The notes below the pieces were generated by a model, which saw nothing but the letters and a program-made list of their open reading frames with translations, searched no databases and was not told the origin of the DNA. Below are positions 24,302 to 32,115 of a stretch of 64,000 nt of DNA, piece after piece. Both the position numbers and the translations under genes were made by a program. How positions within the stretch are numbered: position 1 is the stretch's first letter; every line of letters begins with the position of its first letter. Source of the stretch: an uncultured Clostridium sp. (lineage in GTDB: Bacteria > Bacillota > Clostridia > Lachnospirales > Lachnospiraceae); contig URFM01000007.1 in NCBI GenBank assembly GCA_900547035.1, positions 30,463-94,462 on the forward strand. The letters run 5' to 3'.

Positions 24302-26398
24302 TTAAGGCTCAATGCTGATTTGGGAAACCTGGCTTACGGCGGAGGTATCCAGCTCATGCCTGGCTCCCCGGATGGTCAGGCTTTTTAAGCCGGTCAGCCC
24401 TGCCAGGGGCGACAAATCTTCAATCGATGCCCCATTGTAAATGGTCAGGGAGCGGAGCTTCGTAAGGCCGGACAAGGGGGAAAGGTCGCTGACCCACAGG
24501 TTTCGGATGGTCAGGCTGGTAAGCCCGGTTAAAGAGGACAATGGTTCTAAGCTCCGGTACTCCTTTGAATCTCTGGCAGAATATCCGCCGTAGGTCAAAT
24601 CCAGTTCCCGAAGCCCCGTCAGTCCTGATAAGGGCGTAAGGTCGGTTACATTGCTCCCGGTGCGCAGGGTTCTCAGGTCCGTCAGGCCAGCCAGGGGCGA
24701 TAAGTCGACTCCCACATTTTCACCGCCCAGAGGCACCTCCAGGCTTTGAAGATTCGTCAGCCCCGCCAGAGGAGATAAGTCGGCGATTTCCATATTGCCG
24801 GTGAGCACCAGGCTCTTAAGCCCGCTCATGCCCGAAAGTCCGTTTAAATCCGATACGCCGTCCAGATACAGGTACAAATCCTCCAGATTGGTCAGCCCTG
24901 CCAGAGCGGATAAATCGGAAAAGGTTCCGGCAGGCTCCCGGCTTCCCCGAATATGGAGTCTTTTTAGGTTCGTCAGGTTTTTCAGAAAATCCAGCTGGGA
25001 AATAGGGCTGTCCACAATCTCCAGCCGCTCCAGGCCTGTTATCTGGGATATAGCCTCATAGTCCGCCTCCTCAAACTCCGCTTCCTCCAGCCGAAGCTCC
25101 CTCAAAGCGGTGCTGTAGCTCTCCCCGCAGATGGTCACCTTCGGGGCGGCGGCTTCCTCCATCCGTCTGCTCTCCTGGGGAGACAGGGTTTCCTGTGTCG
25201 GAACATTTGTCCCCTGCACCTCCCCTGCCGGCTCTGACGCCGGAGCCGAATCCGGTGTGCCGGACTGCCCGGTTCCCAAAAACAGGACTGCGGCCACGGC
25301 CAGCGCCCCGATTCCGCAGACAGCTGCCGCCAAACGTCCTTTTTTTCTCTTTTCCTGACTCCGAACCTGCTGCTTTTGTAGGGTCTCCTCCCTGCCGGAA
25401 CCGGTAAGTTCCACTACGTTCTGGCTCTCCAGCGCCTCCAGAAACTCTCCCGCCGTCTGAAACCGGTCCTCCGGCTGCACTGCCAGGCCTTTTAAGATGG
25501 CCCGCTCCAGGTACAGAGGAATCTCCGCCCCCGCCTCAGAAGGGGGCACTAAGGTATCATGGTCCAGCCGCTCCAGGGACTCCGGCGGCAGATACCCGGT
25601 GATGGCCGCGTACAGACAGGCGGCGCAGGAGTACATGTCCGTGTAGGGGCCCTGGCGGCCTCTGCGGATATACTGCTCCTTAGGGGCGTATCCCACCTTC
25701 AAAATCACGTCCAGGCTCTTGGATTTATCCCCTAAGCTGTACCGGGCGGAGCCGAAGTCCAAAAGCTTTACATTTCCGTCCTTGGTAATGTAAATATTGT
25801 CCGGGGTCACATCCCGGTGAATCAGCCCTTCCCCGTGAACCGCCGTCAGGGCTCGGAGCACGGGAATCATCACATCCAGGGCTTCCTCCGGACTGACCCT
25901 TCCTCCTGTCTGGGCAATATAGGTTTTAAAGGAGATGCCCTCAATGTAATCCATGACAAAATAGGAGGTTCCGTTCTCGTCAAAGTAATCCGTTACCCCC
26001 GCGATATTCGGCTGGCCCATAAATTTGGCCAGGATACGGGCCTCCTCTTTAAAACGCTCCTGGCCGTAGGCAAATTCCTCCTGGCGGGCCGCCGTCCGGA
26101 CCACCACCTGCCGGTGCTCCAGGCGGGTCGCCAGTTCACCAGGCATGTATTCCTTTACCGCCACCCTGGCTTTAAGGCTCTCATCCCAGGCCAAATAGGT
26201 GATGCCGAAACCGCCCTGGCCCAGGACCCGTCCCAAAAGGTATCGGCCTTTTAAAACCGTCCCGGCCCTCAGGGCCCCAGGATACATCTTCTCATTTTCC
26301 TTTAAATCAAAACCGCACCAGGGACAGGCCTCCTCCTGTTCCGGTATTTCCTTGAAGCAGTTGTAGCACAGGCTGCCTCTCCCTTCTTCCATCCCCAT
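24302..26398 (-). CDS. LRR receptor Ser/Thr kinase K7
   Basis: A 698-residue paralogue when started at the ATG at 26398, which follows AGGAGG by four bases; an ATG six bases further in (spacing ten) is possible, and the frame is open to 26440. Zinc ribbon C11-C14-C25-C28 with CPWC as its last knuckle. The kinase core is intact, with YIAQTGGRVSPEEAL and YTDMYSC as local variants. The membrane helix lies near 345-365. The ectodomain is the shortest, about 12 LRR units, and begins with an acidic, non-canonical unit (LRLEEAEFEEADYEAI). Its C-terminal half (LTIRNLWVSDLSPLSGL; LDTSAVSQVSQISIEP) closely matches the C-terminus of K1. Only three bases separate its stop from the K6 open frame. Confidence 0.92.
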   Translation of the reverse strand: MGMEEGRGSLCYNCFKEIPEQEEACPWCGFDLKENEKMYPGALRAGTVLKGRYLLGRVLGQGGFGITYLAWDESLKARVAVKEYMPGELATRLEHRQVVVRTAARQEEFAYGQERFKEEARILAKFMGQPNIAGVTDYFDENGTSYFVMDYIEGISFKTYIAQTGGRVSPEEALDVMIPVLRALTAVHGEGLIHRDVTPDNIYITKDGNVKLLDFGSARYSLGDKSKSLDVILKVGYAPKEQYIRRGRQGPYTDMYSCAACLYAAITGYLPPESLERLDHDTLVPPSEAGAEIPLYLERAILKGLAVQPEDRFQTAGEFLEALESQNVVELTGSGREETLQKQQVRSQEKRKKGRLAAAVCGIGALAVAAVLFLGTGQSGTPDSAPASEPAGEVQGTNVPTQETLSPQESRRMEEAAAPKVTICGESYSTALRELRLEEAEFEEADYEAISQITGLERLEIVDSPISQLDFLKNLTNLKRLHIRGSREPAGTFSDLSALAGLTNLEDLYLYLDGVSDLNGLSGMSGLKSLVLTGNMEIADLSPLAGLTNLQSLEVPLGGENVGVDLSPLAGLTDLRTLRTGSNVTDLTPLSGLTGLRELDLTYGGYSARDSKEYRSLEPLSSLTGLTSLTIRNLWVSDLSPLSGLTKLRSLTIYNGASIEDLSPLAGLTGLKSLTIRGARHELDTSAVSQVSQISIEP

Positions 26399-26444
26399 GT
26401 TTCCTCCTGCCTTTCTCCTTTTCTCACTGTCCGGTCCCATCTTC

Positions 26445-28628
26445 TCACCGCCCGGTCACATCCGGCACATGGGCCAGAGGCGACCAATCGGCAATCTCTC
26501 CTCCCTGAATCTCTGCTTTCTCCAGGCCCGCAAGCCCGGAAAGGGGGCTAAGATCTGTTACCCGCGGCATGGTAAGGGACAATGTTTTTAAGTTGGAAAG
26601 CCCCGCCAGAGGACTTAAATCCGAAATCAGATCGTTTTGCAGCGTCAAATCCTCAAGCTTCGTCAAAGCGGACAAGGGCTCTAGCGAGTCAAAAACGTCG
26701 TCCCCGCTGCCTGAGGTTCGCCCGTCCAGCATCAGCTTTCGCAGGCTGCTCAGATTCCTCAAAGGCTCCAAATCCTGAACATTGCAGCCCATCCGCAGCG
26801 ATTCCAGGCTGGTCAGGCTGGAAAGGGGGGACAGATCCACCGCCTGAGGAAACTGATTCTCCGCCATTTCCAGCTCCTTTAAATGTTTCATTTCCGAAAG
26901 GGGGCTGTAGTCCGTCACATAATTCTCCGCCCGGATCCGCAGAGATTCCAGCTGGGTCATACCGGATAAGGGGGTCAAATCCGATATGACCGCAATTTTT
27001 AAGTAAAGCTCTTTTAAGTTCACCAAGGGAGCCAGCGGCGTAATATCCTCCACAAACCCGTGATCACCGGAGGGGTCTGTCAGGGCCAGGTTCTCCAGCC
27101 GGGTCAGGCCGGAAAGGGGGAACAGATCCTCCAGATTCGCCGCAGGCAGATGGAGAACCTTTAAGCTGGAAAGATCCTTTAAAGGGGTCAGGTCCGTAAT
27201 CCCCTCATTTCCCTCAATATCCCCGGAAAGCCTCAGCTCCTTCAGATGGTTCATCCCGGACAAGGGAGTCAAATCCGTCATATCATTTCCCCTTAAATCC
27301 AGGGTTTCCAGGCTGGTCATCCTGCTTAGTCCCGCAAGCTCCTCATCCCCTAAGCCCTGCTCCCGCAGGTCCAGGCTGGTGAGATTTGTAGGGTATTGCC
27401 TCCCGCCGATCTCTGCCATTTCCACAGGCTCCTCCCTGTTCTGAGAAACGGCCGCTTCTTCCTGGTAGGCCTCCATCCCTTGAGCGGAATTTCCCCCGCG
27501 TTCCCCCAGAAGCACCATGACAGCCCCGGCGGCGGCCAGCACCAGGAGGGCCCCGCCTGCCAGGAGGGGATAGGGCTTCTTTTTCCCGGAAGGAGCCGCC
27601 TCTGACAAAGCCTGAGCCCCCTCCCTTTCCGGCGCCAGCTCCACCACCCGCTGGTTCTCCAGAGCCTCCAGAAACTCCCCTGCCGTCTGGAACCGGTCCT
27701 CCGGCTGCACCGCTAGGCCCTTTAAAATGGCCCGCTCCAGGTACAGAGGAATTTCCACCCCTGCCTGGGATGGCGGCACTAAGGTATCATGATCCAGCCG
27801 TTCCAGGGACTCCGGCGGCAGATACCCGGTGATGGCCGCGTAGAGGCAGGCGGCGCAGGAATAGACGTCCGTATAAGGCCCCTGACGTCCCCTTCTGATG
27901 TACTGCTCCTTGGGAGCGTAGCCCACCTTCAGAATCACATCCAGGCTTTTGCTCTTGTCCCCTAAGCTGTACCGGGCGGAACCGAAGTCCAGAAGCTTCA
28001 CATTTCCGTCCTTTGTAATATAGATGTTGTCCGGGGTCACGTCCCTGTGGATAAGGCCCTCCGCGTGAACGGCGGTCAGGGCCCGCAGCACCGGAATCAT
28101 CACGTCCAGGGCCTCCTGTACGCTGACCTTCCCTCCTGCCCCCGCGATGTAGGTCTTAAAAGAAATGCCCTCGATATAGTCCATGACAAAGTAGGAAGTT
28201 CCGTTCTCATCGAAGTAATCCGTCACTCCGGCAATACCCGGCTGACCCATAAACTTGGCCAGAATACGGGCCTCTTCCCGGAAACGCTCCTGGCCGTAGG
28301 AGAATTCCTCCTGGCGGCTGCCGGAAATCACATGAACCATCCGGCCCTCCGTCCGGTCTGCCAGTTCACCGGGCATATATTCTTTCACCGCCACCTTGGC
28401 CTCCAGGCTCTCATCCCAGGCCAGATAAGTGATGCCAAAACCGCCCTGGCCCAGCACCCGGCCAATGAGATACCGCTGATTTAAAAGGGTTCCGGCTTTC
28501 AGAGCAGTGGGATATTCCTCCTGGTTTTCTCTCAAATCAAAGCCGCAGTAAGGGCAAGGCCCCATTTCCTGAGCGTCCGGGCGCTCTTTAAAGCAGTTGT
28601 AGCAGATCTGTTCTGTGACCGCAGGCAT
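26445..28628 (-). CDS. LRR receptor Ser/Thr kinase K8, first gene of the operon
   Basis: A 727-residue paralogue and the promoter-proximal kinase. Zinc ribbon C9-C12-C25-C28 has two extra residues between the knuckles. The kinase core is complete (GQGGFG, KVAVKEYMPGEL, HRDVTPDN, DFG). A short linker (EREGAQALSEAAPSG) leads to the membrane helix near 345-366 (YPLLAGGALLVLAAAGAVMV). The ectodomain starts AEIGGRQYPTNLTSLDL and has about 14 LRR units ending WSPLAHVPDV. Its block order is distinct (PLVNLKELYLKI; SEMKHLKELEM). The ATG is preceded by GAGGAG. About 95 bp separate it from the inferred transcription start. Confidence 0.93.
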   Translation of the reverse strand: MPAVTEQICYNCFKERPDAQEMGPCPYCGFDLRENQEEYPTALKAGTLLNQRYLIGRVLGQGGFGITYLAWDESLEAKVAVKEYMPGELADRTEGRMVHVISGSRQEEFSYGQERFREEARILAKFMGQPGIAGVTDYFDENGTSYFVMDYIEGISFKTYIAGAGGKVSVQEALDVMIPVLRALTAVHAEGLIHRDVTPDNIYITKDGNVKLLDFGSARYSLGDKSKSLDVILKVGYAPKEQYIRRGRQGPYTDVYSCAACLYAAITGYLPPESLERLDHDTLVPPSQAGVEIPLYLERAILKGLAVQPEDRFQTAGEFLEALENQRVVELAPEREGAQALSEAAPSGKKKPYPLLAGGALLVLAAAGAVMVLLGERGGNSAQGMEAYQEEAAVSQNREEPVEMAEIGGRQYPTNLTSLDLREQGLGDEELAGLSRMTSLETLDLRGNDMTDLTPLSGMNHLKELRLSGDIEGNEGITDLTPLKDLSSLKVLHLPAANLEDLFPLSGLTRLENLALTDPSGDHGFVEDITPLAPLVNLKELYLKIAVISDLTPLSGMTQLESLRIRAENYVTDYSPLSEMKHLKELEMAENQFPQAVDLSPLSSLTSLESLRMGCNVQDLEPLRNLSSLRKLMLDGRTSGSGDDVFDSLEPLSALTKLEDLTLQNDLISDLSPLAGLSNLKTLSLTMPRVTDLSPLSGLAGLEKAEIQGGEIADWSPLAHVPDVTGR

Positions 28629-28671
28629 AGCACATTCTCCTCTTTTTTCCAGGCGGCTCTTTTGTAACCGC

Positions 28672-28700
28672 TTTACTTTCCAAAATTAATTTTATATAAT
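28672..28700 (+). promoter_or_regulatory. Promoter of the soluble kinase / beta-helix operon
   Basis: TTTACT (28672-28677), a 17-bp spacer and a perfect TATAAT (28695-28700) lie about 107 bp upstream of the plus-strand ATG at 28807. The promoter points at, and its transcript runs through, the minus-strand kinase-operon promoter. Confidence 0.6.
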
Positions 28701-28728
28701 ATTCCTAACAGTTTAAGACAATTATTAC

Positions 28729-28778
28729 TATTTTACGAAATATTACAACAGAATCCAATATGCTGCCTGCATAGTATT
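28729..28778 (-). promoter_or_regulatory. Shared promoter element, copy B (kinase operon)
   Basis: On the minus strand, TTGGAT (28758-28753), a 17-bp spacer and TAAAAT (28735-28730) form the promoter for K8 and the genes after it. The 50-bp stretch matches 2757-2806 at 42 of 50 positions, including an upstream AATACTATGCAG block. Transcription should begin near 28723. Confidence 0.65.
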
Positions 28779-28806
28779 GGCAATTATTCCCCGTGAGGTG
28801 AACGCA

Positions 28807-29508
28807 ATGTATTACGATTGGCTGTCTGACGCATTAAAACAGGAATTTGAATCCCTAAAACTTCTCAAGGAAAGCGATCGAGGCACGGTGACGCTGATCC
28901 GGCACCGTGCCTCGGGCAAAAAATTTATTCTGCGCTCTTTTTCGGGAAATGGAGAAGTTTACCAGCGGCTCTTAAGCTGCGAATGTTCCAATCTGCCCAC
29001 CATTTACGAGGTTGCGTCAAAAGGGGAACAAAATCTGGTATTAGAAGAATACATCCAGGGGGACAACATGGGGGTAATGCTGAAGGACGCCCTCTTTACC
29101 CCCAAGGAAACCCGGCGCATCCTCCGCCAGCTCTGCCTCGCCCTGTGGGTCCTTCATTCGATGGGAGCCGTTCACCGGGATGTTAAACCGGAAAATATTG
29201 TGCTTCGGGAAAAGGAAGCCGTGCTCATCGACTTCGATGCCGCCCGGTTCCACAAGAAGGACAGTGAAAATGACACCCATATACTGGGAACCACCGGCTT
29301 TGCCGCGCCGGAGCAGTATGGCTTCTCCCAGTCCGACGCCTGCTCGGATATCTATTCCCTGGGAATCCTGATGAATGTAATGCTTACCGGAAAGCATCCT
29401 TCCCATCAGCTGGCTTCCGGGCGCTGGGGACGCATTGTGACCCGCTGTACCCAGGTCACCCCTTCCAAGCGGTACAAAAATGTGCTCCGCCTGCTGAACG
29501 ATCTTTAA
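28807..29508 (+). CDS. Small soluble Ser/Thr kinase K9 with DFD motif
   Basis: A 233-residue kinase domain with no zinc ribbon, membrane span or LRR. The ATG at 28807 follows GTGAGGTG at six bases; the frame is open to 28777. The catalytic loop is canonical (HRDVKPEN, 123-130), unlike the HRDVTPDN of K1-K8. The metal-binding motif reads D142-F-D144 instead of DFG, and the glycine-rich loop is degenerate (KESDRGTVTLI). Lys39 probably provides the ATP-binding lysine, and GTTGFAAPEQY gives a standard APE segment. It is short for a kinase, ending soon after helix I. It is divergent from the receptor-kinase operon and starts an operon with three beta-helix proteins, 15 bp apart from the first. Confidence 0.88.
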   Translation: MYYDWLSDALKQEFESLKLLKESDRGTVTLIRHRASGKKFILRSFSGNGEVYQRLLSCECSNLPTIYEVASKGEQNLVLEEYIQGDNMGVMLKDALFTPKETRRILRQLCLALWVLHSMGAVHRDVKPENIVLREKEAVLIDFDAARFHKKDSENDTHILGTTGFAAPEQYGFSQSDACSDIYSLGILMNVMLTGKHPSHQLASGRWGRIVTRCTQVTPSKRYKNVLRLLNDL

Positions 29509-29523
29509 AAAACGGAGGATTCC

Positions 29524-30786
29524 ATGATAAAAAAAACATGTTCCTGCTGCGGCGCCCCTCTCCCTGAGGAAGCCGCTTTCTGTCCCCACTGCGCCAAAAG
29601 CTTAAACCGGCGCAGCAAAAATAAACCTCCCCGGCTGACTCCAAAAAGGCTTGTTCTGGCTGCTCTTATCCTTCTGGCAGCCCTTCTTCTGGCCGCGGGC
29701 GCATATGCCTTTCTGGGGCCAAAAACCTATGACGGCCTGGGGGAAGTCATTTACACCGATTCCGACGGCACCTATCAGGTACTGATCGGATGGGGGGACC
29801 GCTATGAACCCACAACGGAAACCACGCACAATGCTGCCGACCAGGACCGCTACCGTTTTCCAGTCAGACTTTATGTAAATCATCAGACTACAGGGGAAGA
29901 CATGGCGGAAGAATTTCTTCAGAAGGTAGAATCCGTAGAAGTACGGGCAGAATCGGAATCCGAAAGCACCTTTCCGGTGCAGTGTACCCCTCCGGAATCC
30001 GGGCCTGAGGCCGGCTATCCCGGAACAGCCCTTGTATGCTTCGTTGATTATAACCGGGAAAGTCCAACCCAGAACCAGATTATATGGACCTTTTCCATGA
30101 AAAACGGGGATACCATTCTCCTGCGCCTGAATTTCACGATTTATCTCACCCCGATTTATAACTACAGTTCTGAGAATGCGGACCTTTCCAGCTCCGCCTC
30201 CCTCCAGGCGCTCATCGACCAGGTGGCGGGCGAAACCGAAAAGAAAGATGTGGTCAATATCCAGCTCCCCGCTATTACCTACACAGAGCCGGTCATCCTG
30301 CGGGGACGTGCCTTTAATCTGACCGGCACCCAGTCCGGCGGGCAGCGCACCACCTTTACCGCCGGAATCCAGATTGCGCCCACCGACGGCTCCCGGGATC
30401 TCATCAGCTATTTTGACAACATTGACTTCATCGGTGAGGGGACCGGTGTGGGCATCTCCTGCGCCAACCGCCTGTGGACCACCAACTGCCGGTTTGAAGG
30501 CTGGAAAACCGCCCTTTTCTCCTACGGAGATGCCTGGGTCAATGCCATGGACTGCCGGTTTGAGAACAATGAAACCGGACTTCACTATAATACCAACGAG
30601 CCCAGCCCCAGCGACTACAGCTTTACCGGAAATCATTTTAAGGGCAATACCACGGCAATCCTTCTGGAACGTGTGGGAATCGATCTCATACTGGATTTAG
30701 GCGGATGTATCTTTGAAGATAATGAAACGGATATTGACAACCGCTGCGGCCAGCCCCTGGATCTTTCCGGGGCCTCCTTTCAGTAG
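29524..30786 (+). CDS. Zinc-ribbon / membrane span / beta-helix protein, copy 1
   Basis: A 420-residue protein. A double-CXXC zinc ribbon (C6-x2-C9 ... FCPHC, to about 23) is followed by a basic segment and a membrane helix at about 43-65 (LVLAALILLAALLLAAGAYAF). The extracellular part has a beta-rich domain (about 70-215; YTDSDGTYQVL) and a C-terminal right-handed parallel beta-helix like pectate-lyase folds, built from repeated units such as TNCRFEGWKTALFSYGDAWV and MDCRFENNETGLHYN. No polysaccharide-lyase catalytic residues can be assigned, so a binding or scaffold role is as likely as an enzymatic one. The shared zinc ribbon and the adjacent kinase link it to the signalling island. Confidence 0.83.
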   Translation: MIKKTCSCCGAPLPEEAAFCPHCAKSLNRRSKNKPPRLTPKRLVLAALILLAALLLAAGAYAFLGPKTYDGLGEVIYTDSDGTYQVLIGWGDRYEPTTETTHNAADQDRYRFPVRLYVNHQTTGEDMAEEFLQKVESVEVRAESESESTFPVQCTPPESGPEAGYPGTALVCFVDYNRESPTQNQIIWTFSMKNGDTILLRLNFTIYLTPIYNYSSENADLSSSASLQALIDQVAGETEKKDVVNIQLPAITYTEPVILRGRAFNLTGTQSGGQRTTFTAGIQIAPTDGSRDLISYFDNIDFIGEGTGVGISCANRLWTTNCRFEGWKTALFSYGDAWVNAMDCRFENNETGLHYNTNEPSPSDYSFTGNHFKGNTTAILLERVGIDLILDLGGCIFEDNETDIDNRCGQPLDLSGASFQ

Positions 30787-30840
30787 TCCTTTCGGACCGC
30801 TTAAAAAGTTAAGTAAAACTCTCTATTAAGGAAGAAACCC

Positions 30841-32100
30841 ATGATAACAAAACAATGTCCCTTTTGCGGCGCCCCTCTTCCTGAGGAGGCCGCTTTCTGT
30901 CCCCGCTGCGCCAAAAGCATAAACCGGCGCAGCAAAAATAAGCCTCCCCGGCCCTTTCCTGCAAGACTCCTGCAAAGGCTCCTGCTTTGCTGCCTGGCAG
31001 CGGTGCTGGCCCTGGGAATCTGGTTTCGTATCAGTCCCAAAACCTATGACGGCATGGGAGAAATCACCTACACCGATTCCGACGGCACCTACCAGCTTCT
31101 CTCCAACGTCAGCAGTGACCGCTACTCCCCCATGACCGAGATTCACCAGGATGCCGGCGACCAGGAGAGCTACCGCTTTCCGCTGCGCCTGTACATCAAC
31201 CACAGGGATACCGGAGCAGATGCCGGCGGGATGTTTCTGCAGAAGGTGGAATCCGCTGAACTGGAAATCCGGCAGCCCAGCCAGAGTCCGAAGCCGGTCA
31301 CGGCTTCCCGGCCATTTTCCAGTGACGACATCCCCGGCGCAGCCCTGGTCAGCTCCATTGACTTCAGCCGTCTAAGCGCCGGCCCCATCGAGCTGGTCTG
31401 GGTTCTCCACATGGACAACTCGGACACCATCCGCATTCGCTCCAACCTGGTCATCACGCCTGTCCGCACCTACCAGTATGACGCCGGCAATGCGGATTTG
31501 TCCGATTCTCAGGCCCTTCAGGCCCTCATTGACCGGCTGGCTGAAGAAACCGGAAAGAAAGACACCGTAAATATCGAACTTCCTCCCGTCACCTATGAAG
31601 AGCCCGTCACGCTCCACAGCCGCGCCTTCAACCTGACCGGCGCCCAGTCCGACGGTCAAAGAACCACCTTCACCGCCGGTATTCTGGTGAAAGCCTCAGA
31701 TGAAGCCGACGACTGGATCAGCCGTATCACCGGCATTGACTTCATCGGCAGCGGCAGCGGGATTGCCATCTCCACTTCCAACCGGGTGCGGACCCAGAAC
31801 TGTTACTTTTCCAACTGGAAAACCGCCCTGCTGGCCTATGGAAATGCCTGGATCAATACCATGGACTGTGTATTTGAAGACAACGAAACCGGACTTTACT
31901 ACAATGTCACCGGCGGCCTCCATGATGACAACCGCTTTACGGGAAATACCTTCCGCAGCAACCAGACCGCTGTTGTTCTGGAGAATGTGGCCACAGACGT
32001 CCGGATGGATTTTGGCGGCTGCCTGTTTGACGGAAACCAGACGGATATTGACAACCGCTGCAATCAGTCCGTCAACATTCAGGAAGCCATCTTCCAGTAA
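30841..32100 (+). CDS. Zinc-ribbon / membrane span / beta-helix protein, copy 2
   Basis: A 419-residue paralogue of copy 1. The N-terminal 35 codons are almost identical at DNA level to copy 1 (CGAPLPEEAAFCP and SINRRSKNKPPR), suggesting recent duplication or gene conversion. The membrane helix is at about 42-62 (LLQRLLLCCLAAVLALGIWF). The same two-part ectodomain follows, with YTDSDGTYQLL, a 'DSQALQALIDRLAEETGKKD' helix and the beta-helix units TQNCYFSNWKTALLAYGNAW and MDCVFEDNETGLYYN. A 54-bp gap separates it from copy 1 and 15 bp from copy 3. An AAGGAAG site precedes the ATG. Confidence 0.83.
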   Translation: MITKQCPFCGAPLPEEAAFCPRCAKSINRRSKNKPPRPFPARLLQRLLLCCLAAVLALGIWFRISPKTYDGMGEITYTDSDGTYQLLSNVSSDRYSPMTEIHQDAGDQESYRFPLRLYINHRDTGADAGGMFLQKVESAELEIRQPSQSPKPVTASRPFSSDDIPGAALVSSIDFSRLSAGPIELVWVLHMDNSDTIRIRSNLVITPVRTYQYDAGNADLSDSQALQALIDRLAEETGKKDTVNIELPPVTYEEPVTLHSRAFNLTGAQSDGQRTTFTAGILVKASDEADDWISRITGIDFIGSGSGIAISTSNRVRTQNCYFSNWKTALLAYGNAWINTMDCVFEDNETGLYYNVTGGLHDDNRFTGNTFRSNQTAVVLENVATDVRMDFGGCLFDGNQTDIDNRCNQSVNIQEAIFQ

Positions 32101-32115
32101 AGGAGTTCTCACCGT

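Noticed and set aside
8152..28484. Long plus-strand open frames opposite every kinase gene, with similar sequences in each
   Set aside because: They lie antisense to the conserved kinase and LRR coding regions and repeat only because those regions are paralogous. None has a consistent ribosome-binding site or a known domain.
8016..28628. Diversity-generating retroelement or phase-variation locus driving LRR diversity
   Set aside because: No reverse transcriptase, template/variable repeat pair, invertible segment or long homopolymer was seen near the kinases. The serine recombinase is over 30 kb away and belongs to the mobile element.
28777..28806. Upstream start for the K9 kinase at 28777
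   Set aside because: The ATG at 28807 has GTGAGGTG at the right distance, whereas 28777 has none and falls in the conserved promoter element.
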